Shown here: positions 45,352 through 54,417 of the stretch, piece after piece
How the letters are laid out: the number at the start of each line of letters is the position of its first letter
How positions within the stretch are numbered: position 1 is the first letter of the stretch
NCBI RefSeq assembly: GCF_011065895.1
Contig: NZ_JAALCR010000027.1
Span: 21,515 to 85,514, forward strand
From: Paludisphaera rhizosphaerae
Lineage (GTDB): Bacteria; Planctomycetota; Planctomycetia; Isosphaerales; Isosphaeraceae
Direction of reading: 5' to 3'
Length of the DNA stretch: 64,000 nt
Translations under genes and position numbers: made by a program
The notes under the pieces: model-generated
Seen by the model: only the letters and a program-made list of their open reading frames with translations
What the model was told of the DNA's origin: nothing
The model's database searches: none

Positions 45352-45466
45352 TTTGACGCCCTCCCTGGCGAGTCTCTTCGGTACCCCGAGGATGGGACCA
45401 TCCATCTGACCGAGAGTGTTGCTGAGGGCCGGGATCGAGTCAATGCGGATTGTGGTCAAAAGGCTT

Positions 45467-46921
45467 TCACGCCATCAACTTGGTGCAGACCTGACCCTCG
45501 TTGATGGTGGGGCGTTCGGGGCGGCCCTGGTGGCGGTAGATGAGCTTGGTGTGGTCGGCGCCCAGGAGGTGGAGGATCGAGGCGTGGAGGTCGTGGACGT
45601 GCAGGCGGTCCTCGATCGCGTGCAGGCCGGCCTCGTCGGTGGCGCCCAGGGTGATGCCGGGCTTCACGCCGCCGCCGGCCATCCACATGGTGAAGCCGTT
45701 GGCGTTGTGGTCGCGGCCGTCCCCCTTTTCGGACATCGGCGTGCGGCCGAATTCGCCGCCCCAGATGACGAGGGTCTGGTCGAGCAAGCCCCGGCGCTTG
45801 AGGTCCTTCATCAGGCCGGCGACGGGCTTGTCGCTGGACCGGCAGCACTTGCCGTGGTTGCCTTCCAGGTCGGAGTGCGAGTCCCACTTGGAGCCCGCGC
45901 CGCAGTAAAGCTGCACGAACCGGACGCCGCGCTCGACGAGGCGGCGGGCGAGCAGGCAGTTGCGGCCCATGCTCTCGGTGACGGGGTCGTTGATGCCGTA
46001 GAGGTCGAAGGTCTCGGCCGTCTCGCGCGAGAGGTCGACGGCCTCGGGGGCCTCGGCCTGCATGCGGAAGGCCAATTCATAGCTCTTGATGCGGGCGTCC
46101 AGCTCGGTCTGGTCGCGGCGGTCGTCCATGTGGCGGCGGTTGAGCTGGTCCAGCAGGGCGAGCTTGGCCTCCTGGCGGCCTCCGGCAACGCCCACAGGCG
46201 GCCGGAGGTTGGCGATCGGCACGTCGCCGGCGTCGATGCGGGTTCCCTGGTGGGTCGCCGGCATGAAGCCGGTCCCCCAGTTGCGCGGGCCGCCGGCCAC
46301 GGTGGACTTGGGGTAGTCGTGGAGGACGACGTAGCCGGGGAGGTCCTGGTTCTCGGTCCCCAGGCCGTAGCTGACCCAACTCCCCAGCGAGGGCCGGCCG
46401 CTGCGGGTCGACCCGGTGTTCATCTGGCAGACGCCGTTGACGTGGTTCAGGCCGTCGGCCCAGCACGACCGGATGATCGCCAGGTCGTCCACGCATTCGG
46501 CCGTGTGCGGCAGCCAGTCGGAGACCCACGCGCCGGACTCGCCGTACTGCTTCCACTTGCGCCGCGAGGGGAGGATCGGCGAGTAGAACTCGCCCATCGG
46601 GGTGATGACCGGCTTGAAGCTGGAGGGGATCGGCTTGCCCGCCAGCTTGTTCAGGAGCGGCTTGGGGTCGAACAGGTCCATGTGGCTCGGCCCCCCTTCC
46701 ATGAACAGGAAGATGACGCTCTTGGCCGTCGCCGGCCGCGTCCAGGGGGCGTTCGAAGGCGCGCCGGGGATCACGACGTTCTCGGTAGCGGCGACGTCGC
46801 GGGCGAGCAGGTCCAGGAGCGGCAAGGCGCCGAAACCGCCGGCCGCCCGGAGGAGCCACTCCCGGCGCGTGGAAGGCGTCTTGCTGTGGGGGATCGGAGC
46901 GGCGGGGTTGTTGGGGGTCAT
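45467..46921 (-). CDS. DUF1501 family secreted protein
   Basis: This 484-residue protein starts at ATG 46921. The N-terminus is Tat-like (TRREWLLRAAGGFGALPLLD). Family motifs are VIFLFMEGGPSHMDLFDPKP, LAIIRSCWADGLNHVNGVCQ, SWVSYGLGTENQDLPGYVVL, RRLVERGVRFVQLY and the acid strand TLVIWGGEFGRTPMSEKGD followed by GRDHNANGFTMWMAGGG. It is longer than the DUF1501 protein at 12.6 kb and belongs to the subgroup usually paired with PSD1 proteins. The PSD1 gene lies directly upstream, so the two are likely an operon acting in the periplasm. Reaction unknown. Confidence 0.93.
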   Translation of the reverse strand: MTPNNPAAPIPHSKTPSTRREWLLRAAGGFGALPLLDLLARDVAATENVVIPGAPSNAPWTRPATAKSVIFLFMEGGPSHMDLFDPKPLLNKLAGKPIPSSFKPVITPMGEFYSPILPSRRKWKQYGESGAWVSDWLPHTAECVDDLAIIRSCWADGLNHVNGVCQMNTGSTRSGRPSLGSWVSYGLGTENQDLPGYVVLHDYPKSTVAGGPRNWGTGFMPATHQGTRIDAGDVPIANLRPPVGVAGGRQEAKLALLDQLNRRHMDDRRDQTELDARIKSYELAFRMQAEAPEAVDLSRETAETFDLYGINDPVTESMGRNCLLARRLVERGVRFVQLYCGAGSKWDSHSDLEGNHGKCCRSSDKPVAGLMKDLKRRGLLDQTLVIWGGEFGRTPMSEKGDGRDHNANGFTMWMAGGGVKPGITLGATDEAGLHAIEDRLHVHDLHASILHLLGADHTKLIYRHQGRPERPTINEGQVCTKLMA

Positions 46922-47000
46922 GGTTTCTGCGGCTCCTGGCCTTCCCCGAGGAAGGCGCCCCGAAGGGCGACACTGTTCTGCACAAAAACGGAGCGGCATT

Positions 47001-47172
47001 CCAAGTCCCCTCTCCCGCCGGGAGAGGGCAGCCGCGCAGCGGCGGGTGAGGGTCGTCGGATTTCGGAGTCTGCGTCGGTCTCGTGAACCCTAAACCCCAC
47101 GCTATGCCTACCCCCCGACGACCCTCACCCGGCCCTTTGGGCCACCCTCTCCCGGCGGGAGAGGGGACTTGG
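47001..47172. repeat. Inverted pair of REP-like elements
   Basis: A ~58-bp element at 47001-47059 (starting CCAAGTCCCCTCTCCCGCCG and ending GGTGAGGGTCGTCGG) occurs again inverted at 47115-47172. The outer 28 bp and the inner 16 bp are identical. The middle differs but is self-complementary in each copy. Each arm also contains the hairpin CCCTCTCCCGCCGGGAGAGG. It lies between the PSD1 and DUF1501 genes. Confidence 0.9.
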
Positions 47173-47211
47173 ACCAGGCCGGCTGTCGGGAAGCCGAAAG
47201 ACCTCGCTCGT

Positions 47212-49704
47212 TCAATCCACGTACAAAAACTCGCTCGAATTCAGCAGCACGTGACAGTAATCGACGATCGCCTGCTTCTCGTCGCCGCGGCGGAGGAAGG
47301 CTTCGCCGGCTGCGGCCTCGTCTTCGTCGGGGGCTCGGCCGAGGGCCAGGCGGTAGGCCAGGGCGACGCGCTCGCGGGGGCTTTCGCCGGCTTCGCGGGT
47401 GAGGCGGGCGGCCAGGGCCTTGGCGCGGTCGAGCGTCCAGGGGCCGTTGATGAGCAGGAGGGTCTGGGTGACGGTCGTGGTCGTGTTGCGGAGCCCCGCG
47501 CTGTTGAAGGCGTCGGGCGCGTCGAAGGCGTCGAGGACGGCGTCGCGCTTGTTGCGGATCACCTTGCATTCGACCGAGCGGCGGGGGCTCGTGATCGCGT
47601 CGGCGGGGGGGCCGCCGTTCGAGGGGGCCAGTTCGCCGGAGACGGCCAGCATGGCGTCGCGGATCGCCTCGGCCTCCAGGCGACGGACGGGCCGCTTCCA
47701 GAGCAGCTTGTTCGCCGGGTCGACGAGCACGGAGGCCTCGACCTCGCTCTCGGGCCGGAAGGCCGACTGGCGGTAAGCGGCCGACGTGACCATCAGCCGA
47801 TGCAGCTCCTTGAACCGACGGCCGTCGGCGACGAACCGACGCGCCAGCCAGTCGAGCAATTCGGGGTGCGACGGCAGCTCGCCCAGCTTGCCGAAGTCGT
47901 TCGAGGTCGCGACGATCCCCCGGCCGAAGTGGTACTGCCAGACGCGGTTGACGATCACCCGGTTCGTCAGAGCGTTGTCCGGCCGGTTGATCCAGGCCGC
48001 CAGCGCCGATCTGCGCCCCGTCGACGCCGGCGCCGACGAGCAGGGCGAGACGGCGGTCGGGGCCGGGTCGAAGACCGACGGACACCCCGGTTCGATCGGC
48101 GTCGTCCCCTTGCGACCGCCGGGGATCGTGGTGGGCGGAGCCTCGACGCAGACGTCCCGGACTCCCATCGCCACCGGCAGCGGGGCGGGCTTGATCGAGT
48201 TGAACGTCTTCAACTCGTCGATCAGCGCCTGCCAGCGGGGGCGGTCGGCCGTCTTGATCGTCGTGGCGGTCAGCGGATCGTCGCCGTCCTCGATGACCTG
48301 GCGATTGGCCAGAGCCTTGATCTGGCGGTCGTAGGGGGAGAGCTTCTCGTCGGGCGTGGCAAGCAGTGTCTGGAGGTCGGCCGTGAACAGGCTGACCGCC
48401 GTGGCTGCCTTCTTCTGGCGGTAGGGCTTCTCGATCTCGGCGATCTTCGCCCGGACCTCGGCCGAGGCCTCCTCCCACTCGGCGTACTTCGCGTCGTGCT
48501 CGGCCTTCTGGGCGGCCGTGTAGAGGGCGAGCGAATCGTTGGGGAGGATCGGGGCGAGGAACGCCCGGAGGCGGTAGTAGTCGGCCTGGGCGATCGGGTC
48601 GAACTTGTGGTCGTGACAGCGGGCGCAGCCGACGCTCAGGCCGAGGAAGGCCTCGCCGACCACGTCGGTCGCCTCGTTGAGGATGTCGTTCCACTGGCCG
48701 CGAACGTCGCGCTGGTTGTATTCGTAGGGACCCATCCGCAGGAAGCCGGTCGCGACCAGGGCGTCGGGGTCGGTCGGGGCCAGCTCGTCGCCGGCGAGTT
48801 GCTCGGCGACGAGGCGGTCATAGGGCTTGTCGGCGTTCATGGAACGGACGACGTAGTCGCGGAACCGCCAGGCGTCGGGGCGGTAATCGTCCTTGTTGTG
48901 GCCGTCGGATTCGGCGTAGCGGACGACGTCCAGCCAGTGGCGGCCCCAGCGGTCGCCGTAGTCGGGCGAGGCCAGCAGCCGGTCGACCGCCTTCTCATAG
49001 GCGTCGGCCGAGTCGTCGGCCAGAAAGGCGTCCACCTGCGCGGGGGTGGGGGGCAGGCCGGTCAGGTCGAAGGTCACGCGGCGGATCAGGGCTCGCTTGT
49101 CGGCCTCGGGGGCGGGAGTCAGCCCGTGTTCCAGCAGGCCCTTGAGGACGAACGCGTCGACCGGCGTGCGGCCCCAGTTCGCCCAGGGAGTCGCCGCGAA
49201 CGTCTCGGGTCCCGGCGGTTCGACTTGCTTGAGCGGCCGGAACGACCAGAACGAGGCGTCGGCCTTCTCGATCTTGGGGCGGGGGGCGTCGGCCTTGGCG
49301 GCGGCGGGTTCGGCCGGCCAGGCGGCCCCCTCGGCGACCCAGCGGGCGATGGCGGCGACCTGCTTGTCTTCCAGCTTCCCGTTCGGGGGCATTTCCAGCC
49401 CCTCGTAACGGACGGCCTCGATCAGCGGGCTCTCGTCGGGCTTCCCGGGCGCGACGGCCGGCCCGGTCTCGCCGCCTTGCAGGAGCGCTTCACGCGAGTC
49501 TAGCCGCAGGCCGCCTTTTTGCTTCTCGGCTCCGTGGCAGGACTGGCACTTCGTCGCCAGGATCGGCCGGATCTCCTGCTCGAAGAACCGGATGCGCTCA
49601 GCCTGAGCCCGGGGATCGGCGGCGTCGCTCTCACCTTCTCCGGCTACGGCGCGCGCCGAGACGACCGCGACGGCCAGCGTCGCGATCAGACCCACCCCGC
49701 GCAT
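47212..49704 (-). CDS. PSD1 (DUF1549/DUF1553) cytochrome c domain protein
   Basis: This protein has 830 residues from ATG 49704 (site GGAGAGGCGG); ATG 49728 is an alternative. The signal peptide is [21 protein letters not shown] planctomycete cytochrome c (PSCyt1) domain holds CQSCH at 53-57 and [20 protein letters not shown]. The DUF1549 (PSCyt2) region follows ([40 protein letters not shown]) with a second CARCH heme motif. The DUF1553 (PSD1) region comes last ([30 protein letters not shown] segment). Such proteins are periplasmic and suspected of oxidising complex sugars with their DUF1501 partner. The downstream DUF1501 gene fits this. Confidence 0.92.
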   Translation of the reverse strand: MRGVGLIATLAVAVVSARAVAGEGESDAADPRAQAERIRFFEQEIRPILATKCQSCHGAEKQKGGLRLDSREALLQGGETGPAVAPGKPDESPLIEAVRYEGLEMPPNGKLEDKQVAAIARWVAEGAAWPAEPAAAKADAPRPKIEKADASFWSFRPLKQVEPPGPETFAATPWANWGRTPVDAFVLKGLLEHGLTPAPEADKRALIRRVTFDLTGLPPTPAQVDAFLADDSADAYEKAVDRLLASPDYGDRWGRHWLDVVRYAESDGHNKDDYRPDAWRFRDYVVRSMNADKPYDRLVAEQLAGDELAPTDPDALVATGFLRMGPYEYNQRDVRGQWNDILNEATDVVGEAFLGLSVGCARCHDHKFDPIAQADYYRLRAFLAPILPNDSLALYTAAQKAEHDAKYAEWEEASAEVRAKIAEIEKPYRQKKAATAVSLFTADLQTLLATPDEKLSPYDRQIKALANRQVIEDGDDPLTATTIKTADRPRWQALIDELKTFNSIKPAPLPVAMGVRDVCVEAPPTTIPGGRKGTTPIEPGCPSVFDPAPTAVSPCSSAPASTGRRSALAAWINRPDNALTNRVIVNRVWQYHFGRGIVATSNDFGKLGELPSHPELLDWLARRFVADGRRFKELHRLMVTSAAYRQSAFRPESEVEASVLVDPANKLLWKRPVRRLEAEAIRDAMLAVSGELAPSNGGPPADAITSPRRSVECKVIRNKRDAVLDAFDAPDAFNSAGLRNTTTTVTQTLLLINGPWTLDRAKALAARLTREAGESPRERVALAYRLALGRAPDEDEAAAGEAFLRRGDEKQAIVDYCHVLLNSSEFLYVD

Positions 49705-50025
49705 CCGCCTCTCCGAAACGGCACCCATGCGGCGACGCTCCCCGGCCTTCGGCGCGCAAACGTCCAACACCTGTTCAAGGAGAATCCATCTTAGCCGATG
49801 CTTCGTATCGAATCTACTTCGTTCCGAACGCCGCCGCACCTTGATCGATTCCGCCGACAAACCCCAGGGAGGGCCGAAAAACACCGGACAGAATTACGAA
49901 TCGTGAATCATGTTCTGAGATAGAGGATGTCCGACGTTCCTTGAAAATCCGGTTGGTTCGTCAGCGCCATGAGCCGGCTGGCCGACGGTTCCGTCGCGGG
50001 AAAGCGACCGAACGAAGCCGATTTC
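49705..50025. other. Intergenic region upstream of the PSD1 gene
   Basis: No gene is seen. The stretch 49880-49930 is AT-rich for this genome (GAATTACGAATCGTGAATCA) and may hold the PSD1 operon promoter, but no clear -10/-35 pair was found. Confidence 0.35.
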
Positions 50026-52341
50026 TCAGCGGCGTCGAGCGGCCGATAACCCCTGGTTTTCACCGCGTGGAATCGAGATTGAAGGTCCTTCCAAAGCCGC
50101 GCGATCAAACCCAATCGGAGCCGCCGCGCGGGGAGGGGTCAGGCGGAGGTAAGTCGCCAGGTCGGAGTAGTCGTCGGTCCAGGGGGAAGCGCCCGGGCGA
50201 AGGCTCGGGGCGGCCCAGGACGGTGGGAGGGTCGGAGCGGAGGAGGGATCGGCCAGGACGGCCCAGATCGATGGGAGTTTGCCGGCGGTTTTCGCTTCGG
50301 GGGGGATATTCAGATCGCGACGGACGAGACAGGCAAGGCCGGCGTCGCGGGCCTGGACGGCCATGAGGGGCGGCAGGTCCAGGAACCGGCACGAGAGGTT
50401 GAACGCCAAAATCCCGCCGGGAGCCAACTTGCGGCGATAGAGGGCGATCGCCTCGCGTGAAAGGAGGTGGGTCGGCACGGCGTCGGAACTGAAGGCGTCG
50501 AGGACGAGCAAGGCGAAGCCGCCATCCGGCGCGGCAGCCAGGCGGAGGCGGGCGTCCCCCTCGACGGTCGATACCGTGGCCCCGCGGCGGCGGGCGTCGG
50601 CCAGGTAGGTAAAGCAAGTTTCGTCCTCGGCCGCCCGGACCACGGCGTCGTCGATCTCGTAGAACGTCCAGTCCTGACCCGGCCGGGCGTAGCAGGCGAG
50701 CGTCCCGGTTCCCAGGCCGACCACCCCGACACGAGTCCCGGGGCGGTCGAGGTTCGCCACCATCGCCGTGAAAAGATCGCCGATCGGACCCGATCGAGTG
50801 AAGTAGGTGGAGGGTTCCTCGCGAGTCGCCGGCGACCGCCCCTGCTGGCCGTGCAGGGTGCTCCCGTGCATCAGGCGGAAGACGTCCGAGACCGGTTCGT
50901 GCAGGACCCGAAGCCGGCCGAAGAAGTTGCGACTCCGTCGGACGACCTCGCCCCCCGGGTCGGGCGCCAGTCCGCCGGCCAGCAGGAGCGCCGCCAGGGT
51001 CAGGCCGAACCGGAACGGTCGGCTTCTTGCCCGCCAAACCGCCAGCACTCCCAAGCCAGCCGCCAACGTCAACAAGACCGCCCCGACCGCCGAATCCCGC
51101 ACATCCGGCCGGTTGGTCAGAATGACGCCGGCGAGGAGGATGACGGATGGGACGAGGAGGCCGCTGAGTATCGCCAGGCGGCCTTCCCCCCTCGCGGGGG
51201 GAAAGCCGTGTCGGTCCAAACCGGGTAGAACCAGGGCACTCACCGCCAAAACCAGCGGATACTCAAGCATCCGGTCGAACAGCCAGGGGGCCAGGATCGC
51301 GCAGAAGAGACTGCCGAGGGCCCCGCCGAGGCCGATGGCCAGATAGAAGGTCGTCAGTCGCGCGGGTTCGGGGCGGGAGTCGGCCAGGCGGTGGTGGTAG
51401 AGCAGGGCGGCGACGAAGAACGTCGCCAGGTGCAGGGGAATCCAGGGAAGGTGCACGAAGCCCGCCGCCAGCACCAGGGCCAGGGCGGTCGCCAGCCAGG
51501 GGAACGTCGGGGACAGTCGAGACGCCCACCATCCCCCCGCGCCGGCGAAGGCCAGGATGTACGTAACCAGGTACAGCCCCAGCGGGATCGTCCAGAGCAG
51601 GGGCATCGGGGCCAGTTCGGAGGTGATATGAGTGGTCGCCGCCAGCAGCCAGATCACCGGCAGTCCGGCGAGCGTCATCCAGCCGGCGAACTCGCGGGGC
51701 GTCGTCCGATGCGTCGATTCAGCCTGATCCAGGACGGCGCAACGGCGATCGGCGGCGATCCCGCAGCCGAGCATCGCCGCCGTGGCGAGCCCGAACCCCG
51801 CCGCCCAGGCCCGCGACTGCCAGCCGAGCGTCGAAAAGGGCTCGATCAGCAGCGGGTAGGCGGCCAGGGCCCCCAGATTGCCGGCGCAGCTCGCGGCGTA
51901 GAGGGCGAACGGGTTCCGGCCGCCAGCCTCGGCGTACCAGCGCTGGAGCAGGGGGGACGAGGCCGAGGCCAGCACGAACGGAGGGCCGATCGTCGTCGCG
52001 AGAAGACCGAAGACCCACAACCCCGGCCCCCAGGCGCCGGCCGTCGGCGGCGAGGCGTCCGGGGCGATCACGACGGGCAGGAAGGCCAACGACCCGATCG
52101 CAAGCAGCCCGTGCAGGACGGCGCGACCGCGAGGCCCCAGCCACTTCGAGACCGCATGGGCGTAGGCGTAACCCGCCAGGAGCGCGGCCTGAAAGAAGAG
52201 CATGCAGGCGTTCCAGACCCCTGGCGTCCCGCCAAACGCCGGCAGCAGCATCTTGCCGATCATCGGCTGGACCGCGAACAGGAGCGCAGAGGCCCCGAGC
52301 GTCGCCAGGCCGAACAGGCCGATCAACCCCTTCGTCCCCAT
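50026..52341 (-). CDS. Membrane-fused spermidine synthase-like protein
   Basis: This 771-residue protein starts at ATG 52341 with GAGGGCAG upstream; the ORF's 80 extra N-terminal residues overlap the divergent ABC gene. About twelve hydrophobic helices fill the N-terminal 500 residues (LIGLFGLATLGASALLFAVQ, IGPPFVLASASSPLLQRWYA). The C-terminus (about 530-740) is a spermidine synthase-type Rossmann domain: VGVVGLGTGTLACYARPGQD, WTFYEIDDAVVRAAED, LLVLDAFSSDAVPTHLLSRE and APGGILAFNLSCRFLDL. Such fusions are widespread but poorly characterised. It may transfer an aminopropyl group to a membrane-presented substrate, but the function is inferred. Confidence 0.85.
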   Translation of the reverse strand: MGTKGLIGLFGLATLGASALLFAVQPMIGKMLLPAFGGTPGVWNACMLFFQAALLAGYAYAHAVSKWLGPRGRAVLHGLLAIGSLAFLPVVIAPDASPPTAGAWGPGLWVFGLLATTIGPPFVLASASSPLLQRWYAEAGGRNPFALYAASCAGNLGALAAYPLLIEPFSTLGWQSRAWAAGFGLATAAMLGCGIAADRRCAVLDQAESTHRTTPREFAGWMTLAGLPVIWLLAATTHITSELAPMPLLWTIPLGLYLVTYILAFAGAGGWWASRLSPTFPWLATALALVLAAGFVHLPWIPLHLATFFVAALLYHHRLADSRPEPARLTTFYLAIGLGGALGSLFCAILAPWLFDRMLEYPLVLAVSALVLPGLDRHGFPPARGEGRLAILSGLLVPSVILLAGVILTNRPDVRDSAVGAVLLTLAAGLGVLAVWRARSRPFRFGLTLAALLLAGGLAPDPGGEVVRRSRNFFGRLRVLHEPVSDVFRLMHGSTLHGQQGRSPATREEPSTYFTRSGPIGDLFTAMVANLDRPGTRVGVVGLGTGTLACYARPGQDWTFYEIDDAVVRAAEDETCFTYLADARRRGATVSTVEGDARLRLAAAPDGGFALLVLDAFSSDAVPTHLLSREAIALYRRKLAPGGILAFNLSCRFLDLPPLMAVQARDAGLACLVRRDLNIPPEAKTAGKLPSIWAVLADPSSAPTLPPSWAAPSLRPGASPWTDDYSDLATYLRLTPPRAAAPIGFDRAALEGPSISIPRGENQGLSAARRR

Positions 52342-52438
52342 CTGCCCTCGCCGCCGGCCGTCCAGAACATACAATAGAAACAACACCCAGAGACCATACT
52401 CAGGATAAACGCACCGCAGCGATGCGGTAAGGACCAGG

Positions 52439-54400
52439 ATGCCCGCCAAAAAGAGCCAGCCCTCTCCCTCGCACCACCACCAGCCCGGCAGCCGCCGGGG
52501 ATTCCGGTCGTTCCTGCGGTCCCAGCGCGAGGCCCTCAAGCGCAAGCCCGAGGAGGCTCCGCTCGACGACCGCAACCGCAACCATCCGGCGCTGCGGCAT
52601 CGCTCGCTCCCCGAACTCTATCGCGAACTGTACCGCCTGTTGCAAGGCCGCCGCGCGGCCCTGGCGTCGGCGCTCGTGCTCCTGTCGATGGGCACCGTCC
52701 TCAAGCTGATCCCCCCCGCGGCGACCAAGGCGGCGATCGATTACGTCCTGATGGGCCGGCCGATCCCCGAGGTCGTCTCGCGGTGGTCGCCCGTGCCGAT
52801 TCCGGAGTCGCCCCAGGTCCGGCTCCAGATGCTGGTGGCGGTCGTCGCCGGGGTGACGATCGTCGCCACGTTCATCGGGCTGTGGAGCCGTTGGATCGCC
52901 ACCCGAACCACGAAGCGGGTTCAGATCGACGTCCGCCGCAAGGTCTACGACCACGCCATGCGCCTGCCGCTGCACCGAGTCTACGCCCTCAAGTCGGGCG
53001 GGACCGCGAGCCTCCTGCGTGAAGACGCCGGGGGCGTGGGCGAGTTGATCTTCAGCATGATCTACAACCCCTGGCGGGCCGTCGTCCAGTTCATCGGCGG
53101 GCTGCTGGTGCTGGCCTGGGTCGACTGGCGGCTGCTGGCGGGGGCCGTCGTGCTGCTGCCGGCGCTCTATGTCTCGGACCGCTTCTGGAACCGCCGGATC
53201 CGGCCGATTTACCGCGAGGTCCGCAAGAAGCGCCAGCAGATCGACGCCGAGGCCACCGAGGTCTTCGGCGGGATGCGGGTCGTTCGAGCGTTCGGCCGCC
53301 AGAAGTCGGAGTCGACCCGGTTCACGATCGCCAACCACATGATGGCCCGGCTGGAGCTGTTCGTCTGGTGGGTCTCGCGGGTCGTCGAGCTGGTGTGGGA
53401 GCTGATCGTCCCGCTGGCCTCGGTGGGCCTGCTGTATTACGGCGGCTCGCAGGTGCTGGCCGGGAAGCTCTCGCTGGGCGACATGATGATGTTCCTGGTC
53501 TACCTGACCATGCTGCTGGAACCGATGGCCGTCCTGGCGACGAGCGTCACCCAGTTCCAGAACAACCTCTCGGGCTTCGACCGCGTCCTCGACCTGCTGG
53601 CCGAGCCCCGCGAGATGGCCGACCGCCCGGGGAGCCTGCGGGTCGACAAGGGGAGCGTCGAGGGCCGGATCACCATCGAGGACGTCTCGTTCGCCTACCC
53701 GGGCTCTGACCGGCTCGTCCTCCGCGACGTCGACCTGGAGGTCGAGCCCGGCGAAACGATCGCCCTGGTGGGCCGCAGCGGGTCGGGCAAAACCACGCTC
53801 TGCAACCTGGTCGCGCGGTTCTACGACCCGACGCTCGGGTCGGTGAAGCTCGACGGCGTGCCGCTGCCGGAGTACGACGTCGAGAGCTACCGCCGCCTGC
53901 TGGGCGTGGTCGAGCAGGACGTCTTCCTCTTCGACGGTTCGATCGCCGACAACATCAGCTACGGCGACCGCTCGGCCTCGCGCGAACGGATCATCGAGGC
54001 CGCCGAGGCCGCCAACGCCGCCGAGTTCATCGAGCGGATGCCCGAAGGGTACGACACGATCATCGGCGAGCGCGGGGTCCGCCTCAGCGGCGGCCAGCGC
54101 CAGCGCCTGGCGATCGCCCGCGCCATCCTGGCCGACCCGAGGATCTTCATCCTCGACGAGGCGACCAGCAACCTCGACAGCGAGAGCGAGCGGCTCATCC
54201 AGCAGAGCCTCGCACGCCTGCTCAAGGGCCGGACGTCGTTCGTGATCGCTCACCGCCTGAGCACCATCAAGAGCGCCGACCGGATCCTGGTCCTGCAGGA
54301 CGGCGTGGTCGTCGAGGCCGGCGCCCACGAGGAACTCATGGCCGCCGACGGCCCCTATCGCGACATGGTCGAGCTGCAGAGCCTCGGCGGCGAGCCCTGA
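52439..54400 (+). CDS. ABC transporter, fused permease and ATPase (MsbA/LmrA-like)
   Basis: This 653-residue half transporter has AAGGA upstream. The N-terminal transmembrane domain has six helices (about 85-380; ASALVLLSMGTVLKLIPPAA, LQMLVAVVAGVTIVATFIGL, AVVQFIGGLLVLAWVDWRLL). The nucleotide-binding domain begins near 415: Walker A GRSGSGKTT (445-453), Q-loop VVEQDVFLFDGS, signature RLSGGQRQRLAIARAIL and Walker B FILDEATSNLDS, then the H-loop AHRLSTI. It should form a homodimeric exporter; the substrate is unknown (lipid A-type lipids or drugs are usual in this class). Its start is 97 bases from that of the divergent spermidine synthase-like gene. Confidence 0.95.
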   Translation: MPAKKSQPSPSHHHQPGSRRGFRSFLRSQREALKRKPEEAPLDDRNRNHPALRHRSLPELYRELYRLLQGRRAALASALVLLSMGTVLKLIPPAATKAAIDYVLMGRPIPEVVSRWSPVPIPESPQVRLQMLVAVVAGVTIVATFIGLWSRWIATRTTKRVQIDVRRKVYDHAMRLPLHRVYALKSGGTASLLREDAGGVGELIFSMIYNPWRAVVQFIGGLLVLAWVDWRLLAGAVVLLPALYVSDRFWNRRIRPIYREVRKKRQQIDAEATEVFGGMRVVRAFGRQKSESTRFTIANHMMARLELFVWWVSRVVELVWELIVPLASVGLLYYGGSQVLAGKLSLGDMMMFLVYLTMLLEPMAVLATSVTQFQNNLSGFDRVLDLLAEPREMADRPGSLRVDKGSVEGRITIEDVSFAYPGSDRLVLRDVDLEVEPGETIALVGRSGSGKTTLCNLVARFYDPTLGSVKLDGVPLPEYDVESYRRLLGVVEQDVFLFDGSIADNISYGDRSASRERIIEAAEAANAAEFIERMPEGYDTIIGERGVRLSGGQRQRLAIARAILADPRIFILDEATSNLDSESERLIQQSLARLLKGRTSFVIAHRLSTIKSADRILVLQDGVVVEAGAHEELMAADGPYRDMVELQSLGGEP

Positions 54401-54417
54401 GATCGATCCTCAGGGCT
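54393..54417. terminator. Symmetric hairpin overlapping both stop codons
   Basis: AGCCCTGA (54393-54400) pairs with TCAGGGCT (54410-54417) around the loop GATCGATCC. The left arm contains the ABC gene's TGA, and the right arm contains the stop of the convergent M61 gene. It probably terminates both transcripts. Confidence 0.7.

Noticed and set aside
47083..49503. An 806-residue + strand ORF
   Set aside because: It is antisense to the PSD1 gene with its two CxxCH motifs.
52342..52581. An N-terminal hydrophobic extension of the spermidine synthase-like protein
   Set aside because: These residues lie opposite the start of the ABC transporter gene, and ATG 52341 has its own GAGGG site.
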